This document shows, one piece after another, positions 50,497 through 58,751 of a stretch of DNA of 64,000 bases. A program made the position numbers and the translations under genes. The notes under the pieces were generated by a model. It saw nothing but the letters and a program-made list of their open reading frames with translations. It searched no databases and was not told the origin of the DNA. Numbering within the stretch: position 1 is the first letter of the stretch; each line of letters starts with the position of its first letter. The stretch comes from Bog-756 sp963837805 (lineage in GTDB: Bacteria; Actinomycetota; Acidimicrobiia; Acidimicrobiales; RAAP-2), in assembly GCA_963837805.1 (NCBI GenBank), contig CAWIOU010000029.1, forward strand, positions 62,001 through 126,000, given 5' to 3'.

Positions 50497-51434
50497 GCCC
50501 GACCCTGCGAGTACTTCTCACCGGCGGACGCGGCCAACTGGGGCGGGACATCCGAGACGTCCTGGCCGGGTCCACGCCCGACGGCGGCACCGAGAGCGGG
50601 ACGGCGGGAATCCTGCCGGCGCTGGCCAAGGGCGCGTACGAGGTGGTGTCCCCCGGATCGGACGTGTTGAACGTGACCGACCGGTCCGCGGTCCGCGAGC
50701 TGGCCGACGCCTTCCGGCCCCACATCGTGGTGCACGCGGCTGCCTACACGGCGGTCGATGCCTGCGAGTCCGACCCGGATACCGCGTTCGCGGTCAATGC
50801 CGTGGGCACCCGTCATGTGGCCGAGGCGGCGGCTTCGGTCGGGGCCCATCTGGTCTACATCTCGACCGACTACGTCTTCGACGGGACCCTCGACCGCCCG
50901 TACGTCGAATGGGACCAACCCGGTCCTCGCTCGGTCTACGGACGGAGCAAGCTCGGAGGTGAGCACGAGGTCCGCGGGGTGGCCGGGCCGTCGGCGTCGG
51001 TGGTCCGCACGGCATGGGTGAGCGGGGCGCACGGCGCCAACATGGTCAAGACCGTCCTCCGCCTGGCCGAGGCCAACCCCGCCGGACCGCTCCGCTTCGT
51101 CGACGACCAGCACGGTTGCCCGACCTTCACCGCCGATCTGGCCCGGGCCGTGGTCCGGCTGGCGCTCGACCGCCGCCCCGGGCTCTTCCACGTAACCAAC
51201 CAGGGCGAGACCACGTGGTTCGCCTTCGCCCGGGCCACCCTGGCCGCGGCCGGCCTCGATCCGGACCTGGTCGAGCCCATCGCCACCTCGGAGCTCGATC
51301 CGCCCCGGCCGGCACCCCGACCGGCCAACTCGAGGCTGGACAACGCCGCCCTGCGGCTGTCGGGCCTCCCCCTGCTGCCCGACTGGCGGGACGCCCTCGA
51401 CCGACTGGTGGGTGTCCTGGTCCCGGCCCGTTGA
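50493..51434 (+). CDS. rmlD: dTDP-4-dehydrorhamnose reductase
   Basis: A 313-residue SDR that reduces dTDP-4-keto-L-rhamnose to dTDP-L-rhamnose. The cofactor motif is VLLTGGRGQLGRDI, NVTDRSAV and HAAAYTAVDACESDP follow, the catalytic Thr-Tyr-Lys site is ISTDYVFDG with SVYGRSKLGGE, and VRTAWVSG, FVDDQHGCPTFTADLA close the domain. GTG 50493 overlaps the rmlB stop (GTGA). The 3,5-epimerase RmlC and the thymidylyltransferase RmlA needed for the same pathway are not in the window. A small Gly/Ser insert after residue 20 (STPDGGTESGTAG) is unusual. Confidence 0.93.
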   Translation: MSPTLRVLLTGGRGQLGRDIRDVLAGSTPDGGTESGTAGILPALAKGAYEVVSPGSDVLNVTDRSAVRELADAFRPHIVVHAAAYTAVDACESDPDTAFAVNAVGTRHVAEAAASVGAHLVYISTDYVFDGTLDRPYVEWDQPGPRSVYGRSKLGGEHEVRGVAGPSASVVRTAWVSGAHGANMVKTVLRLAEANPAGPLRFVDDQHGCPTFTADLARAVVRLALDRRPGLFHVTNQGETTWFAFARATLAAAGLDPDLVEPIATSELDPPRPAPRPANSRLDNAALRLSGLPLLPDWRDALDRLVGVLVPAR

Positions 51435-51450
51435 GACGGGCAGCCGGACG

Positions 51451-51477
51451 TGAAGCGGCCGGAGCAGTGGTGCTTCA
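51451..51477. promoter_or_regulatory. Inverted repeat in the ugd leader
   Basis: TGAAGC-N15-GCTTCA in the 126-base gap after rmlD. It could be a hairpin with a large loop or a protein site. The rest of the gap is purine-rich. Confidence 0.35.
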
Positions 51478-51489
51478 GGACGGGCGAGA

Positions 51490-51561
51490 ATGAGCCGAGA
51501 TGGGAAGAGCCTGCGTGGGCAAGGAATGAGACGACAGAGGATGACAGGGACTGAAGCGTGA
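51490..51561 (+). CDS. Possible 23-residue leader ORF before ugd
   Basis: ATG 51490 opens a 23-codon frame (MSRDGKSLRGQGMRRQRMTG then TEA), basic in character, whose TGA overlaps ATG 51561 of ugd as TGATG. The overlap is the usual form of translational coupling. No strong ribosome-binding site; could be fortuitous. Confidence 0.35.
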   Translation: MSRDGKSLRGQGMRRQRMTGTEA

Positions 51562-53027
51562 TGTCGTGGAACTCGTGGGCATTGGGAGGGTCGTCCGGGA
51601 AGGGCTCGTCCGGCGCCGACTCCGGTCCGCCCGGCGGCCAGTTCGGCCACGGCGGAGCCGCGGTCCGGGTGCTCCCCCACGGCCGGGGGCGCACGGTGGC
51701 GGTCATCGGGGTCGGTTACGTGGGGCTCCCCACCGCGGCCACTCTGGCCCATTTCGGCCACCGGGTGACGTGCGGCGACAGCAATCCGGCCAAGGTCGAC
51801 GTGCTGAACCAGGGGCGGGTGCCCATCGTCGAGGACCATCTCGAGGAGCTGGTGCGCGAGGGTCAGGCGGCCGGGCGGCTCCGGTTCGTGGTCGGAGCCT
51901 CCGAGGCGGTGGAGGGAGCCGAGTTCGTCTTCCTGTGCGTGCCCACACCACAGGGTGAGGACGGGTCGGCCGACCTCTCCTTCGTCGAAGCCGTGGCCGA
52001 GGAGATCGCACCCAAGCTGCGGCCGGGCACGATCATCGTCAACAAGTCGACCGTGCCGGTGGGATCCACGTTGGTGGTCGAACGGGTCCTCGGCCGCCAC
52101 GACCTCACCGTGGTGTCCAATCCCGAGTTCCTCCGGGAAGGGACGGCGGTGGCCGACAGCCTGCGACCGGAGCGCATCGTGGTCGGTGCCGACGACCAGG
52201 CGGCGGCGGCGAAGGTGGGTGACCTCTTCGCCAGTACCCACGCACCCCTGCTCATCACCGATGCGGCCACGGCCGAGACGATCAAGTACGCCTCCAATGC
52301 CTTCCTGGCCACCAAGCTGAGTTTCGTCAACGCGGTGGCCGGCCTGTGCGAAGCAGTGGGGGCGGACGTCCGGGACGTCATCCTCGGCCTCGGGTACGAC
52401 AAGCGGATCGGGTTCGAGTACCTGCGTCCCGGGCCGGGCTGGGGTGGCAGCTGCCTGCCCAAGGACACCAAGGCGCTGGTGTGCATCGCCGAGGAGGCGG
52501 GGTACGACTTCTCCTTCCTGCGCGGTGCCATCGCCACCAACGACGAACAGTTCGTCCGGGTCGTGGACAAGGTCAGGACCGCGGTCGGCGGCGACCTCGA
52601 GGGCGCGGTCATCGCCGTGTGGGGGCTGACCTTCAAGGCGGGCACCGACGACCTGCGCAATTCGCCGGCCGTGGAGGTGGTGCGGCGTCTGGTCGAGGGC
52701 GGGGCCATCGTCCAGGCCTTCGACCCGACGGTGTCGGTTCCGGCCGGCCAGAAATCGGGCCCGATCAAGGGACTCTCCGAGATCGCCTCGGCTGACGAAT
52801 CGGTCGACCTCGACACGCTGGTGCGGGCCCATCCCGATGCCTACGCCGCCTGCGAGGGAGCTGCCGCCACCGTGGTGCTCACCGAATGGGACGAGTTCCG
52901 GTGGCTGGACTTCGCCAAGGTGCGTTCCACCATGGCCACCCCGGTGGTGGTCGATGCCCGCAATCTGCTCGATCCGGCCCAGTTGCGACGGATCGGTTTC
53001 GCCTATACCGGCATCGGTCGCCGATGA
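51561..53027 (+). CDS. ugd: UDP-glucose 6-dehydrogenase
   Basis: A 488-residue enzyme that oxidises UDP-glucose to UDP-glucuronate (UDP-glucose/GDP-mannose dehydrogenase family). The NAD motif is VAVIGVGYVGLPTAA, the central motif VVSNPEFLREGTAV, the catalytic Cys is in GPGWGGSCLPKDTKAL, and the C-terminal domain has VWGLTFKAGTDDLRNSPA and AFDPTV. The first ~45 residues before the NAD domain are a Gly/Ser-rich extension not seen in most homologues. ATG 51561 is chosen over the adjacent GTG 51558. The product would feed the decarboxylase that overlaps its stop. Confidence 0.93.
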   Translation: MSWNSWALGGSSGKGSSGADSGPPGGQFGHGGAAVRVLPHGRGRTVAVIGVGYVGLPTAATLAHFGHRVTCGDSNPAKVDVLNQGRVPIVEDHLEELVREGQAAGRLRFVVGASEAVEGAEFVFLCVPTPQGEDGSADLSFVEAVAEEIAPKLRPGTIIVNKSTVPVGSTLVVERVLGRHDLTVVSNPEFLREGTAVADSLRPERIVVGADDQAAAAKVGDLFASTHAPLLITDAATAETIKYASNAFLATKLSFVNAVAGLCEAVGADVRDVILGLGYDKRIGFEYLRPGPGWGGSCLPKDTKALVCIAEEAGYDFSFLRGAIATNDEQFVRVVDKVRTAVGGDLEGAVIAVWGLTFKAGTDDLRNSPAVEVVRRLVEGGAIVQAFDPTVSVPAGQKSGPIKGLSEIASADESVDLDTLVRAHPDAYAACEGAAATVVLTEWDEFRWLDFAKVRSTMATPVVVDARNLLDPAQLRRIGFAYTGIGRR

Positions 53028-54016
53028 GCGGTCGGCTGGTGGTGCTCGGGGGCGGAGGGTTCCTCGGATCACACCTCTGCGACCACCTCATCGGGCGCGG
53101 CGACGAGGTCGTGTGCGTGGACGACTTCTCGACCGGTCGCCGGTCGAACCTGGCCCATCTCGACGGGCATCCGCGGTTCACCTTGGTCGAGGCCGACATC
53201 TCGGTGTCCGTGCCCGTGGACGGTGCCGTGTCCGGGGTGCTCAACCTGGCCAGCCCGGCCTCACCGCCGGACTACCTGGCCCAACCGCTCCGGACTCTGG
53301 CCACGGGGAGCGAGGGGACGAGGCGGGGACTCGAGCTGGCCCACGGTCACGGCGTCCGCTTCCTGATGGCGTCCACCAGCGAGGTCTACGGCGACCCCGA
53401 GGTGCACCCGCAGACCGAGGAGTACTGGGGCAACGTCAACCCGGTCGGTCCCCGCAGCGTCTACGACGAGGCCAAGCGGTTCGCCGAGGCCCTGTGCATG
53501 GCCCACCACCGCTCCCTGGGTACCGACATCGGGATCGCCCGGATCTTCAACACCTACGGGCCACGGCTCCGTCCCGGGGACGGGCGGGTGGTCTCCAACT
53601 TCCTCCTCCAGGCCATGCAGGGTGATCCGCTCACCGTCTACGGCGACGGCAGCCAGACCAGGAGCCTCTGCTACGTGGAGGACGAGGTGCGGGGACTGGT
53701 CGCCCTCTTCGACTCGGACCTGACCGGTCCCGTCAACATCGGCAATCCCGATGAGCACAGCGTCCTCGAGCTGGCCCACACGGTGGTCGAGCTGATGAAT
53801 TCCTCGTCGCCCATCGTGCACCGCCCGCTTCCGGTCGACGACCCCGGCCGTCGGAGGCCGGACATCACCAGAGCCAGGGCCGACCTGGGCTGGGAACCGA
53901 CCACCGCCCTCCGGGACGGGCTCCTGCGCACAGCGGAGTATCTTGCCGGGGACGCGGGTGTCACCAATCCGGTCAGGTCGTCGGTCGACACGTCGGCGGA
54001 CAGCACCAGTGGGTAA
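53024..54016 (+). CDS. UDP-glucuronate decarboxylase-like SDR (UDP-xylose synthase)
   Basis: A 330-residue extended SDR. The cofactor motif is LVVLGGGGFLGSHL, then VDDFSTGRRSNL and NLASPASPPDY, the last being the SPAS-type motif of UDP-xylose synthases (UXS). Catalytic residues are in MASTSEVYGDP (Thr/Ser, Glu) and SVYDEAKRFAEAL (Tyr, Lys), with the UXS arginine motif IFNTYGPRLRPGDGRVVSNF. ATG 53024 overlaps the ugd stop (ATGA). It would convert UDP-glucuronate to UDP-xylose, consistent with the gene before it. An ArnA-like or dTDP-sugar epimerase role is less likely given the sequence. Confidence 0.9.
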   Translation: MSGRLVVLGGGGFLGSHLCDHLIGRGDEVVCVDDFSTGRRSNLAHLDGHPRFTLVEADISVSVPVDGAVSGVLNLASPASPPDYLAQPLRTLATGSEGTRRGLELAHGHGVRFLMASTSEVYGDPEVHPQTEEYWGNVNPVGPRSVYDEAKRFAEALCMAHHRSLGTDIGIARIFNTYGPRLRPGDGRVVSNFLLQAMQGDPLTVYGDGSQTRSLCYVEDEVRGLVALFDSDLTGPVNIGNPDEHSVLELAHTVVELMNSSSPIVHRPLPVDDPGRRRPDITRARADLGWEPTTALRDGLLRTAEYLAGDAGVTNPVRSSVDTSADSTSG

Positions 54017-54083
54017 CGGACAGCAACAGTGGTAGAGAGTGAGCGCACGCCGCACGGGCGGGCGGGGCGAGGAGACCGATTCG

Positions 54084-54836
54084 ATGACTGATGCGGCAGG
54101 GCACGGGCAGGGCGAGGACGACGCCACCGACCCGGTCGAGTACTCGCTGCTCTCCGTCATCGTGCCCGTGTTCAACGAACGCTCCACGGTGGCCGAGGTG
54201 ATCCGGCGGATCAGGGCGGTCGAGCTCCCGGTGGACGTCGAGGTGATCGTGGTCGACGACGGATCGTCCGACGGCACGGACAAGGTGCTGGCGGCCATGG
54301 GGGATTCGACGGTCCGGGTGATCAACCATCCGCACAACCAGGGCAAGGGGGCGGCCATCCGTACCGGGCTGCAGTCGGTCCGGGGCGATCTGGTCCTCAT
54401 CCAGGATGCCGACCTCGAGTACGACCCGGCCGACTGGTCGAAGTTGCTCGAACCCATCCTGCGGGGAAAGTCCAAGGTCGTCTACGGCAGCCGGTTCACC
54501 GGTGAGCGCAAGAACATGATGCCGCTCCACTGGATCGGGAACCGGTTCCTCTCGCTGGTCACCAACCTGCTGTACTCGTCGACGCTGTCCGACATGGAGA
54601 CCTGCTACAAACTGTTCGACCGCCGTGCCCTCGAGGGCATCACCATCGAGTCGGACAAATTCGATTTCGAACCGGAGATCACCGCCAAGGTCCTCCGCCG
54701 CGGGTACCGGATCTACGAGGTCCCGATCTCCTATGCCGGCCGGGAGGTCGACGAAGGCAAGAAGATCACCTGGCGGGACGGGTTCGGTGCCCTGAAGGCG
54801 CTGGTGAAGTACCGGTTCACTCGGCTCGACCCGTGA
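54084..54836 (+). CDS. Family 2 glycosyltransferase (DPM1-like)
   Basis: A 250-residue GT2 enzyme resembling dolichyl/polyprenyl-phosphate sugar synthases. Family motifs are SVIVPVFNERSTVAEVI, VVDDGSSDGTD, GKGAAIRTGL, IQDADLEYDP (the metal-binding Asp pair) and SRFTGER, with MPLHWIGNRFLSL near the middle. There is no C-terminal membrane domain, so it would act peripherally at the membrane and make a lipid-linked sugar donor. ATG 54084 has GAGGAG about 9 bases upstream; GTG 54039 would add 15 residues. The gene is coupled to the next glycosyltransferase by a four-base overlap. Confidence 0.9.
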   Translation: MTDAAGHGQGEDDATDPVEYSLLSVIVPVFNERSTVAEVIRRIRAVELPVDVEVIVVDDGSSDGTDKVLAAMGDSTVRVINHPHNQGKGAAIRTGLQSVRGDLVLIQDADLEYDPADWSKLLEPILRGKSKVVYGSRFTGERKNMMPLHWIGNRFLSLVTNLLYSSTLSDMETCYKLFDRRALEGITIESDKFDFEPEITAKVLRRGYRIYEVPISYAGREVDEGKKITWRDGFGALKALVKYRFTRLDP

Positions 54837-55738
54837 CGGGGCGCCCCGGCGGGGGCGACGTCGCCGTGGTGATCGTCAACTACGAATCGGGTTCCGCCCT
54901 GGCCCGGTGCGTGGCCGGACTGCGGTCCGAAGGTCCGGCCGAACTGGTGGTGGTCGACAACGGGTCGACCGACGGTTCGCTGCGGGAGCTGCGCGATCGG
55001 TTCCCCGACGTCGAGGTGGTGGTCCCGGGGCGCAACCTGGGCTACGGAGCAGCCGCCAACCGCGGCGTGGCCGCCACCACCGCTCCATCGGTGCTGGTGT
55101 GCAATTCGGATCTCGAGGTGGCTCCGGGAGCGCTGGCCGCGCTGGCCGGGGCACTGGCGGACGACCCCGGGTGCGCCATCGTCGGACCTCTGATCCGCAA
55201 TCGGGCCGGGGAGCGGTACCCGTCGGCCCGCCGGTTCCCCGGCCTGATCGATGCCGCCGGGCACGCCCTGCTCGGGATCTTCGCGCCGGACAACCGCTTC
55301 ACCCGCTCGTACCAGCAGGCCCATCTCGAGGCGGACGGTGGCCGGGAGGTCGTCGACTGGGTCTCGGGGGCGTGCTTTCTGGTCAGGAGGTCGGCATTCG
55401 AGCAGGTGGGAGGGTTCGATGAGGCGTATTTCATGTACCTCGAAGACGTGGACCTGTGTTGGCGACTGGGCCGGGCCGGATGGCAGGTGGTCTACCTGCC
55501 GGCGGGCGAGGTGATCCATCTGCAGGGGCTGTCGACCGATCGCCAGCCCTTCCGGATGATCCTCGAGCACCACCGATCGCTCCTGCGCTTCGCCGCCCGC
55601 TCGTCGGAGGGCTGGCGACGGGCGCTCCTCCCTCTGGTGGCGCTCGGGATCGCCACCCGGGCCGCCCTGGCCTCCCTGGCCCGGGTCACCAACCGTGACC
55701 CACCCCCTGCGGCCAGGGCGCCCGATCCCAGGTTGTAG
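54833..55738 (+). CDS. Family 2 glycosyltransferase (rhamnosyltransferase-like)
   Basis: A 301-residue GT2 enzyme. Motifs: VAVVIVNYESGSALARCV, VVDNGSTDGS, GRNLGYGAAANRG, VLVCNSDLEV (metal-binding), and the acceptor-side WVSGACFLVRRSAFEQVGGFDE with YLEDVDLCWRLG, a set seen in rhamnosyl- and related transferases. The C-terminus has two hydrophobic stretches (LLPLVALGIATRAALASLA) that may associate with the membrane. GTG 54833 overlaps the preceding gene. With rmlB/rmlD close by, dTDP-rhamnose is a plausible donor, but that is inferred from position. Confidence 0.9.
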   Translation: MTGRPGGGDVAVVIVNYESGSALARCVAGLRSEGPAELVVVDNGSTDGSLRELRDRFPDVEVVVPGRNLGYGAAANRGVAATTAPSVLVCNSDLEVAPGALAALAGALADDPGCAIVGPLIRNRAGERYPSARRFPGLIDAAGHALLGIFAPDNRFTRSYQQAHLEADGGREVVDWVSGACFLVRRSAFEQVGGFDEAYFMYLEDVDLCWRLGRAGWQVVYLPAGEVIHLQGLSTDRQPFRMILEHHRSLLRFAARSSEGWRRALLPLVALGIATRAALASLARVTNRDPPPAARAPDPRL

Positions 55739-55741
55739 GGT
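55736..55741 (+). promoter_or_regulatory. -10 box TAGGGT
   Basis: TAGGGT overlaps the stop codon of the upstream glycosyltransferase and lies 11 bases before ATG 55753, a longer spacing than most. Confidence 0.4.
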
Positions 55742-55752
55742 GTCGTCCGATC

Positions 55753-56562
55753 ATGGCCAGCAACGCGACGGGCAAGAACTCGACCGGAAAATGGGTCGAG
55801 CGCGCCGCCACCACGGGCGGCGGCCGGACCTATCGCGGCCAGATGCCGGTCAACTGGTACGCCAGCCTGGTGGTGATCTGCGTCGTCGGGCTGCTGCTGG
55901 TCGGGTTCAGCCGGTACCAGCGCACCCACGCGACGTCCTCGTCGGCCGGACCCCCCACCACCAGCCAGGTGTGGCACGCGGCGCTGGGCATCGACATCTG
56001 CGGGAGCATGCAGCCGGCCCTCCCGGCCAGCACCAATACGAAGAAGACCGGGCTCACCGCCGACGGCAACGGCGTCCTGACCATCGCCCCGCTCAACAGT
56101 TCGGAATCCGGGGGCAATGCCACGCTGGGCAAGTTCGTGTCCGGGTACAAGGGACTCGAGCTGTCCTCGTCCTCACTGCAGTACCCGGGTAAGTCGCTCT
56201 ACAACAACGGCGATGTGTGCCCCAAGGGCACGCCCGATTCCGGCAAGCCCGGGGTGGTCATCGTCGACAGCTGGACCAACTTCGAGTCCAAGGGCAAGGG
56301 GACCGAGACCGCCGGGCCGCCGCAGGATCTGCTGTTCGCCAACGGCCAGCTCATCACGATGGCCTTCGTGCCGGCCACCGCCTCGATCCCCAAGCCGCCG
56401 GCGTCGGCCATCACCAACCTGTTGACCTCGCTGTCCCAGGGCACCACCACGACTACCGCCCCTGCGGTCACCCCCACCTCGGCACCCCCCGGGACCACGA
56501 CGCCGACCACGGCGCCGACCACTTCGACGACAGCGCAGAATTCCGGCGGAAGCAACAAGTGA
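55753..56562 (+). CDS. Membrane-anchored protein with Thr/Pro-rich tail
   Basis: A 269-residue protein of unknown function. A basic, Gly/Thr-rich start (~1-33) precedes one membrane helix (WYASLVVICVVGLLLVGFSRY, ~35-55), then an extracytoplasmic domain with WHAALGIDICGSMQPALPAS, two cysteines (in DICGS and DVCPK) that may form a disulphide, NGQLITMAFVPA, and a long low-complexity TTTTTAP/PTTAPTTSTT tail. The tail resembles that of the LCP protein at 4554. It overlaps the nucleotidyltransferase gene, so the two are coupled, and sits in the middle of the sugar-polymer region, suggesting an envelope role that the sequence alone does not prove. Confidence 0.75.
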   Translation: MASNATGKNSTGKWVERAATTGGGRTYRGQMPVNWYASLVVICVVGLLLVGFSRYQRTHATSSSAGPPTTSQVWHAALGIDICGSMQPALPASTNTKKTGLTADGNGVLTIAPLNSSESGGNATLGKFVSGYKGLELSSSSLQYPGKSLYNNGDVCPKGTPDSGKPGVVIVDSWTNFESKGKGTETAGPPQDLLFANGQLITMAFVPATASIPKPPASAITNLLTSLSQGTTTTTAPAVTPTSAPPGTTTPTTAPTTSTTAQNSGGSNK

Positions 56563-57650
56563 GGGCGGTCGTCCTGGTGGGCGGCGAGGGCACGCGCCTG
56601 CGGCCGTTGACGCTCACCGTCCCCAAGCAGATGCTGCCCATCGTGGAGCAGCCCATGATCGAGCGGGTCATCGGTCATCTGGCCGATCACGGCATCGAGG
56701 AAGCCGTGCTGTCCCTCGGTTACCGCCCCGATGCCTTCATGAACGCCTACCCGGGGGACTCCATCGCCGGGGTCCGCCTGGTCTACGCGGTGGAGCCGAC
56801 CCCCCTCGACACCGCCGGGGCCATCCGTTTCGCCGCCCGCCACTCCTCGGTGGACGAAACCTTCGTGGTGGTCAACGGGGATGTCCTGACCGACATGGAC
56901 CTCTCGGCCCTGATCGAGTTCCACCGTCTCCGTGGGGCCGAGACCACCATCAGCCTGACCCCGGTGGAGGACCCGAGTGCCTTCGGCGTCGTCCCCACCG
57001 ACCAGGACGGGCGGGTGCAGGCCTTCATCGAGAAACCGCCCCGGGACGAGGCGCCGACCAATCTGATCAACGCCGGTACCTACGTCGTCGAACCCTCGGT
57101 GCTGGACCGGATCCCCGCCGACGTCCGGGTATCGGTCGAGCGCGAGACGTTTCCGGCCATGGTCGAGGCCGGCACCCTCTTCGCCCAGGGTTCGGACGCC
57201 TACTGGCTGGACACCGGCACTCCCGACGCCTACCTCCGGGCCCACCGTGATCTCATCCTCGGACACCGGGCCGGCCCGCCCGCCCCCGGTGCCCAGCTGG
57301 ACCCGTCGATCGGCCGCGGGGTGTGGCGGATCGGCGATGTGGACGTGTCCGGCGCCGGGGTGGTCCGCTCGCTGCTCGGCGCCGGCGCGTCGGTGGCCGA
57401 CGGCGCTGTGGTCGATGAATCGGTGCTCGGCGCCGGCGCCGTGATCGAGGAAGGAGCGTCGGTCACCGGCTCGGTTCTCCTGCCCGGGGCTCGGGTGGCG
57501 TCGAGGGCGACGGTGGAGGGGTCGGTGATCGGCCCGCGGGCGATCGTGGGCCAACGGTGCGAGATCCGCGCCCTCTCGGTGATCGGCGCCGACGCCATCA
57601 TTGCTTCGGGCACCGTCATCGACGGCGAACGGATCGCTGCGGGGGTCTGA
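56559..57650 (+). CDS. Sugar-1-phosphate nucleotidyltransferase (GMPP-like)
   Basis: A 363-residue enzyme with an N-terminal nucleotidyltransferase domain (VLVGGEGTRLRPLTLTVPKQMLPI, VVNGDVLTDMDL, FIEKPPRDEAPTNLINAGTY) and a C-terminal left-handed beta-helix of hexapeptide repeats (about 270-363, e.g. GAGAVIEEGASVTGSVLLPG). The layout is that of actinobacterial mannose-1-phosphate guanylyltransferase, giving GDP-mannose; glucose-1-phosphate as substrate is a possible alternative. GTG 56559 overlaps the stop of the preceding membrane-protein gene (GTGA). The GalE-like gene starts three bases after its end. Confidence 0.9.
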   Translation: MRAVVLVGGEGTRLRPLTLTVPKQMLPIVEQPMIERVIGHLADHGIEEAVLSLGYRPDAFMNAYPGDSIAGVRLVYAVEPTPLDTAGAIRFAARHSSVDETFVVVNGDVLTDMDLSALIEFHRLRGAETTISLTPVEDPSAFGVVPTDQDGRVQAFIEKPPRDEAPTNLINAGTYVVEPSVLDRIPADVRVSVERETFPAMVEAGTLFAQGSDAYWLDTGTPDAYLRAHRDLILGHRAGPPAPGAQLDPSIGRGVWRIGDVDVSGAGVVRSLLGAGASVADGAVVDESVLGAGAVIEEGASVTGSVLLPGARVASRATVEGSVIGPRAIVGQRCEIRALSVIGADAIIASGTVIDGERIAAGV

Positions 57651-57652
57651 TC

Positions 57653-58618
57653 GTGCGCATGTTGGTCACCGGCGGGGCCGGCTTCATCGGTTCGACCCTG
57701 GTCGACCGGCTCCTGGCCGAGGGGCACACCGTGGACGTGGTCGACGACCTGTCGACCGGCTCGCTGGCCAACCTGTCCGACGCCCGGGCCGCGGCCGGCC
57801 ATCAGCTGACTGTGCACCAGATGGACGTGCGCTCGCCCGAGGTGGTCGAGCTCATGGGCCGCCGGCGTTCCGAAGTGGTCTTTCACCTGGCCGCCCAGGC
57901 CGACGTCCGGGTGTCGGTGGCCGACCCGGTGTTCGATGCCGACGTGAACATCATCGGGACCCTCCGGGTACTGGAGGGGGCGCGGCTGGCCGGGACCGGC
58001 CGGGTGGTCTTCGCGGCCAGCGGGGGGACGCTGTACGGCGAGCCCGACGCATCGGAGCTCCCGCTCAAGGAATCGTTGCCCCACCGGCCCCTGTCCCCCT
58101 ACGGGGTGTCGAAGAAGGCATCCATCGACTACCTGGTCGCTTACCGGGAGATGCACGCGCTCGAGTTCTCGGCTCTGGCCCTGGCCAATGTCTACGGACC
58201 GCGTCAGGACCCCCACGGGGAGGCCGGCGTGGTGGCCATCTTCGCCGAACGGCTCCTGCGGGGCGAACAGGTGACCATCTTCGGTGACGGCGAGCAGACC
58301 CGTGACTTCGTCTATGTGGACGACGTGGTCGACGCCTTCGTGCGGGCCGCCACCAAGGGGGGCGGCTTGCTGTGCAACATCGGCACCGGCAGGGAGACCT
58401 CGGTCAACGAGCTCTACCGGGAGATGGCCACCCAGGCCGGCGTCGAGCCCGACGCCGAGCATCAGCCCCTCCGCCAGGGCGAGGTCCTGCGCAACACCGT
58501 CGACCCGACCCGGGCGGCCATCCAGCTCGGTTGGGTTCCCTGGACCGAGCTGGGTCCCGGGACCGCGGCCGTGTTGGCCTTCGTCCGGAAACGCAACGCC
58601 AGAGGGGCTGAGGACTGA
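57653..58618 (+). CDS. NAD-dependent epimerase (UDP-glucose 4-epimerase-like)
   Basis: A 321-residue extended SDR. LVTGGAGFIGSTLVDRLLAEGH binds NAD; DDLSTGSLANL, FHLAAQADVRVSVADP and ASGGTLYGEPD lead to the catalytic Tyr/Lys in SPYGVSKKASIDYL; YGPRQDPHGEAGVV and DFVYVDDVVDAFV are typical of GalE-like enzymes. It would interconvert UDP-glucose and UDP-galactose or the GlcNAc pair. GTG 57653 or ATG 57659 starts it, two bases after the preceding stop. It ends the polysaccharide precursor run; a DEAD-box helicase gene with its own promoter comes next. Confidence 0.9.
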   Translation: MRMLVTGGAGFIGSTLVDRLLAEGHTVDVVDDLSTGSLANLSDARAAAGHQLTVHQMDVRSPEVVELMGRRRSEVVFHLAAQADVRVSVADPVFDADVNIIGTLRVLEGARLAGTGRVVFAASGGTLYGEPDASELPLKESLPHRPLSPYGVSKKASIDYLVAYREMHALEFSALALANVYGPRQDPHGEAGVVAIFAERLLRGEQVTIFGDGEQTRDFVYVDDVVDAFVRAATKGGGLLCNIGTGRETSVNELYREMATQAGVEPDAEHQPLRQGEVLRNTVDPTRAAIQLGWVPWTELGPGTAAVLAFVRKRNARGAED

Positions 58619-58659
58619 CGGCCGCAGCCCCCGGCGACGACTCGGGTCCGCCGAGGCAC

Positions 58660-58665
58660 TAACCT
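58660..58665 (+). promoter_or_regulatory. -10 box TAACCT of the DEAD-box gene
   Basis: TAACCT in the 133-base gap before the helicase gene. Unlike the leaderless genes, it leaves a leader of about 80 bases. Confidence 0.45.
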
Positions 58666-58671
58666 GGTCTT

Positions 58672-58751
58672 GTCCTGGTGCGCCGACTTGGCGGCAGGCC
58701 ATCCCCCCGAGGCACATTCCGGTGCCTTGCCCTGTCGCACGAAAGCACCTC
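58672..58751 (+). promoter_or_regulatory. Structured 5' leader of the DEAD-box mRNA
   Basis: The presumed leader contains AGGCAC-N6-GTGCCT (58710-58727) and a weaker CGCC/GGCG hairpin near 58681-58693, then CACGAAAGCACC before ATG 58752. No canonical ribosome-binding site is visible. DEAD-box mRNA leaders are often involved in autoregulation; here that is inference. Confidence 0.4.
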
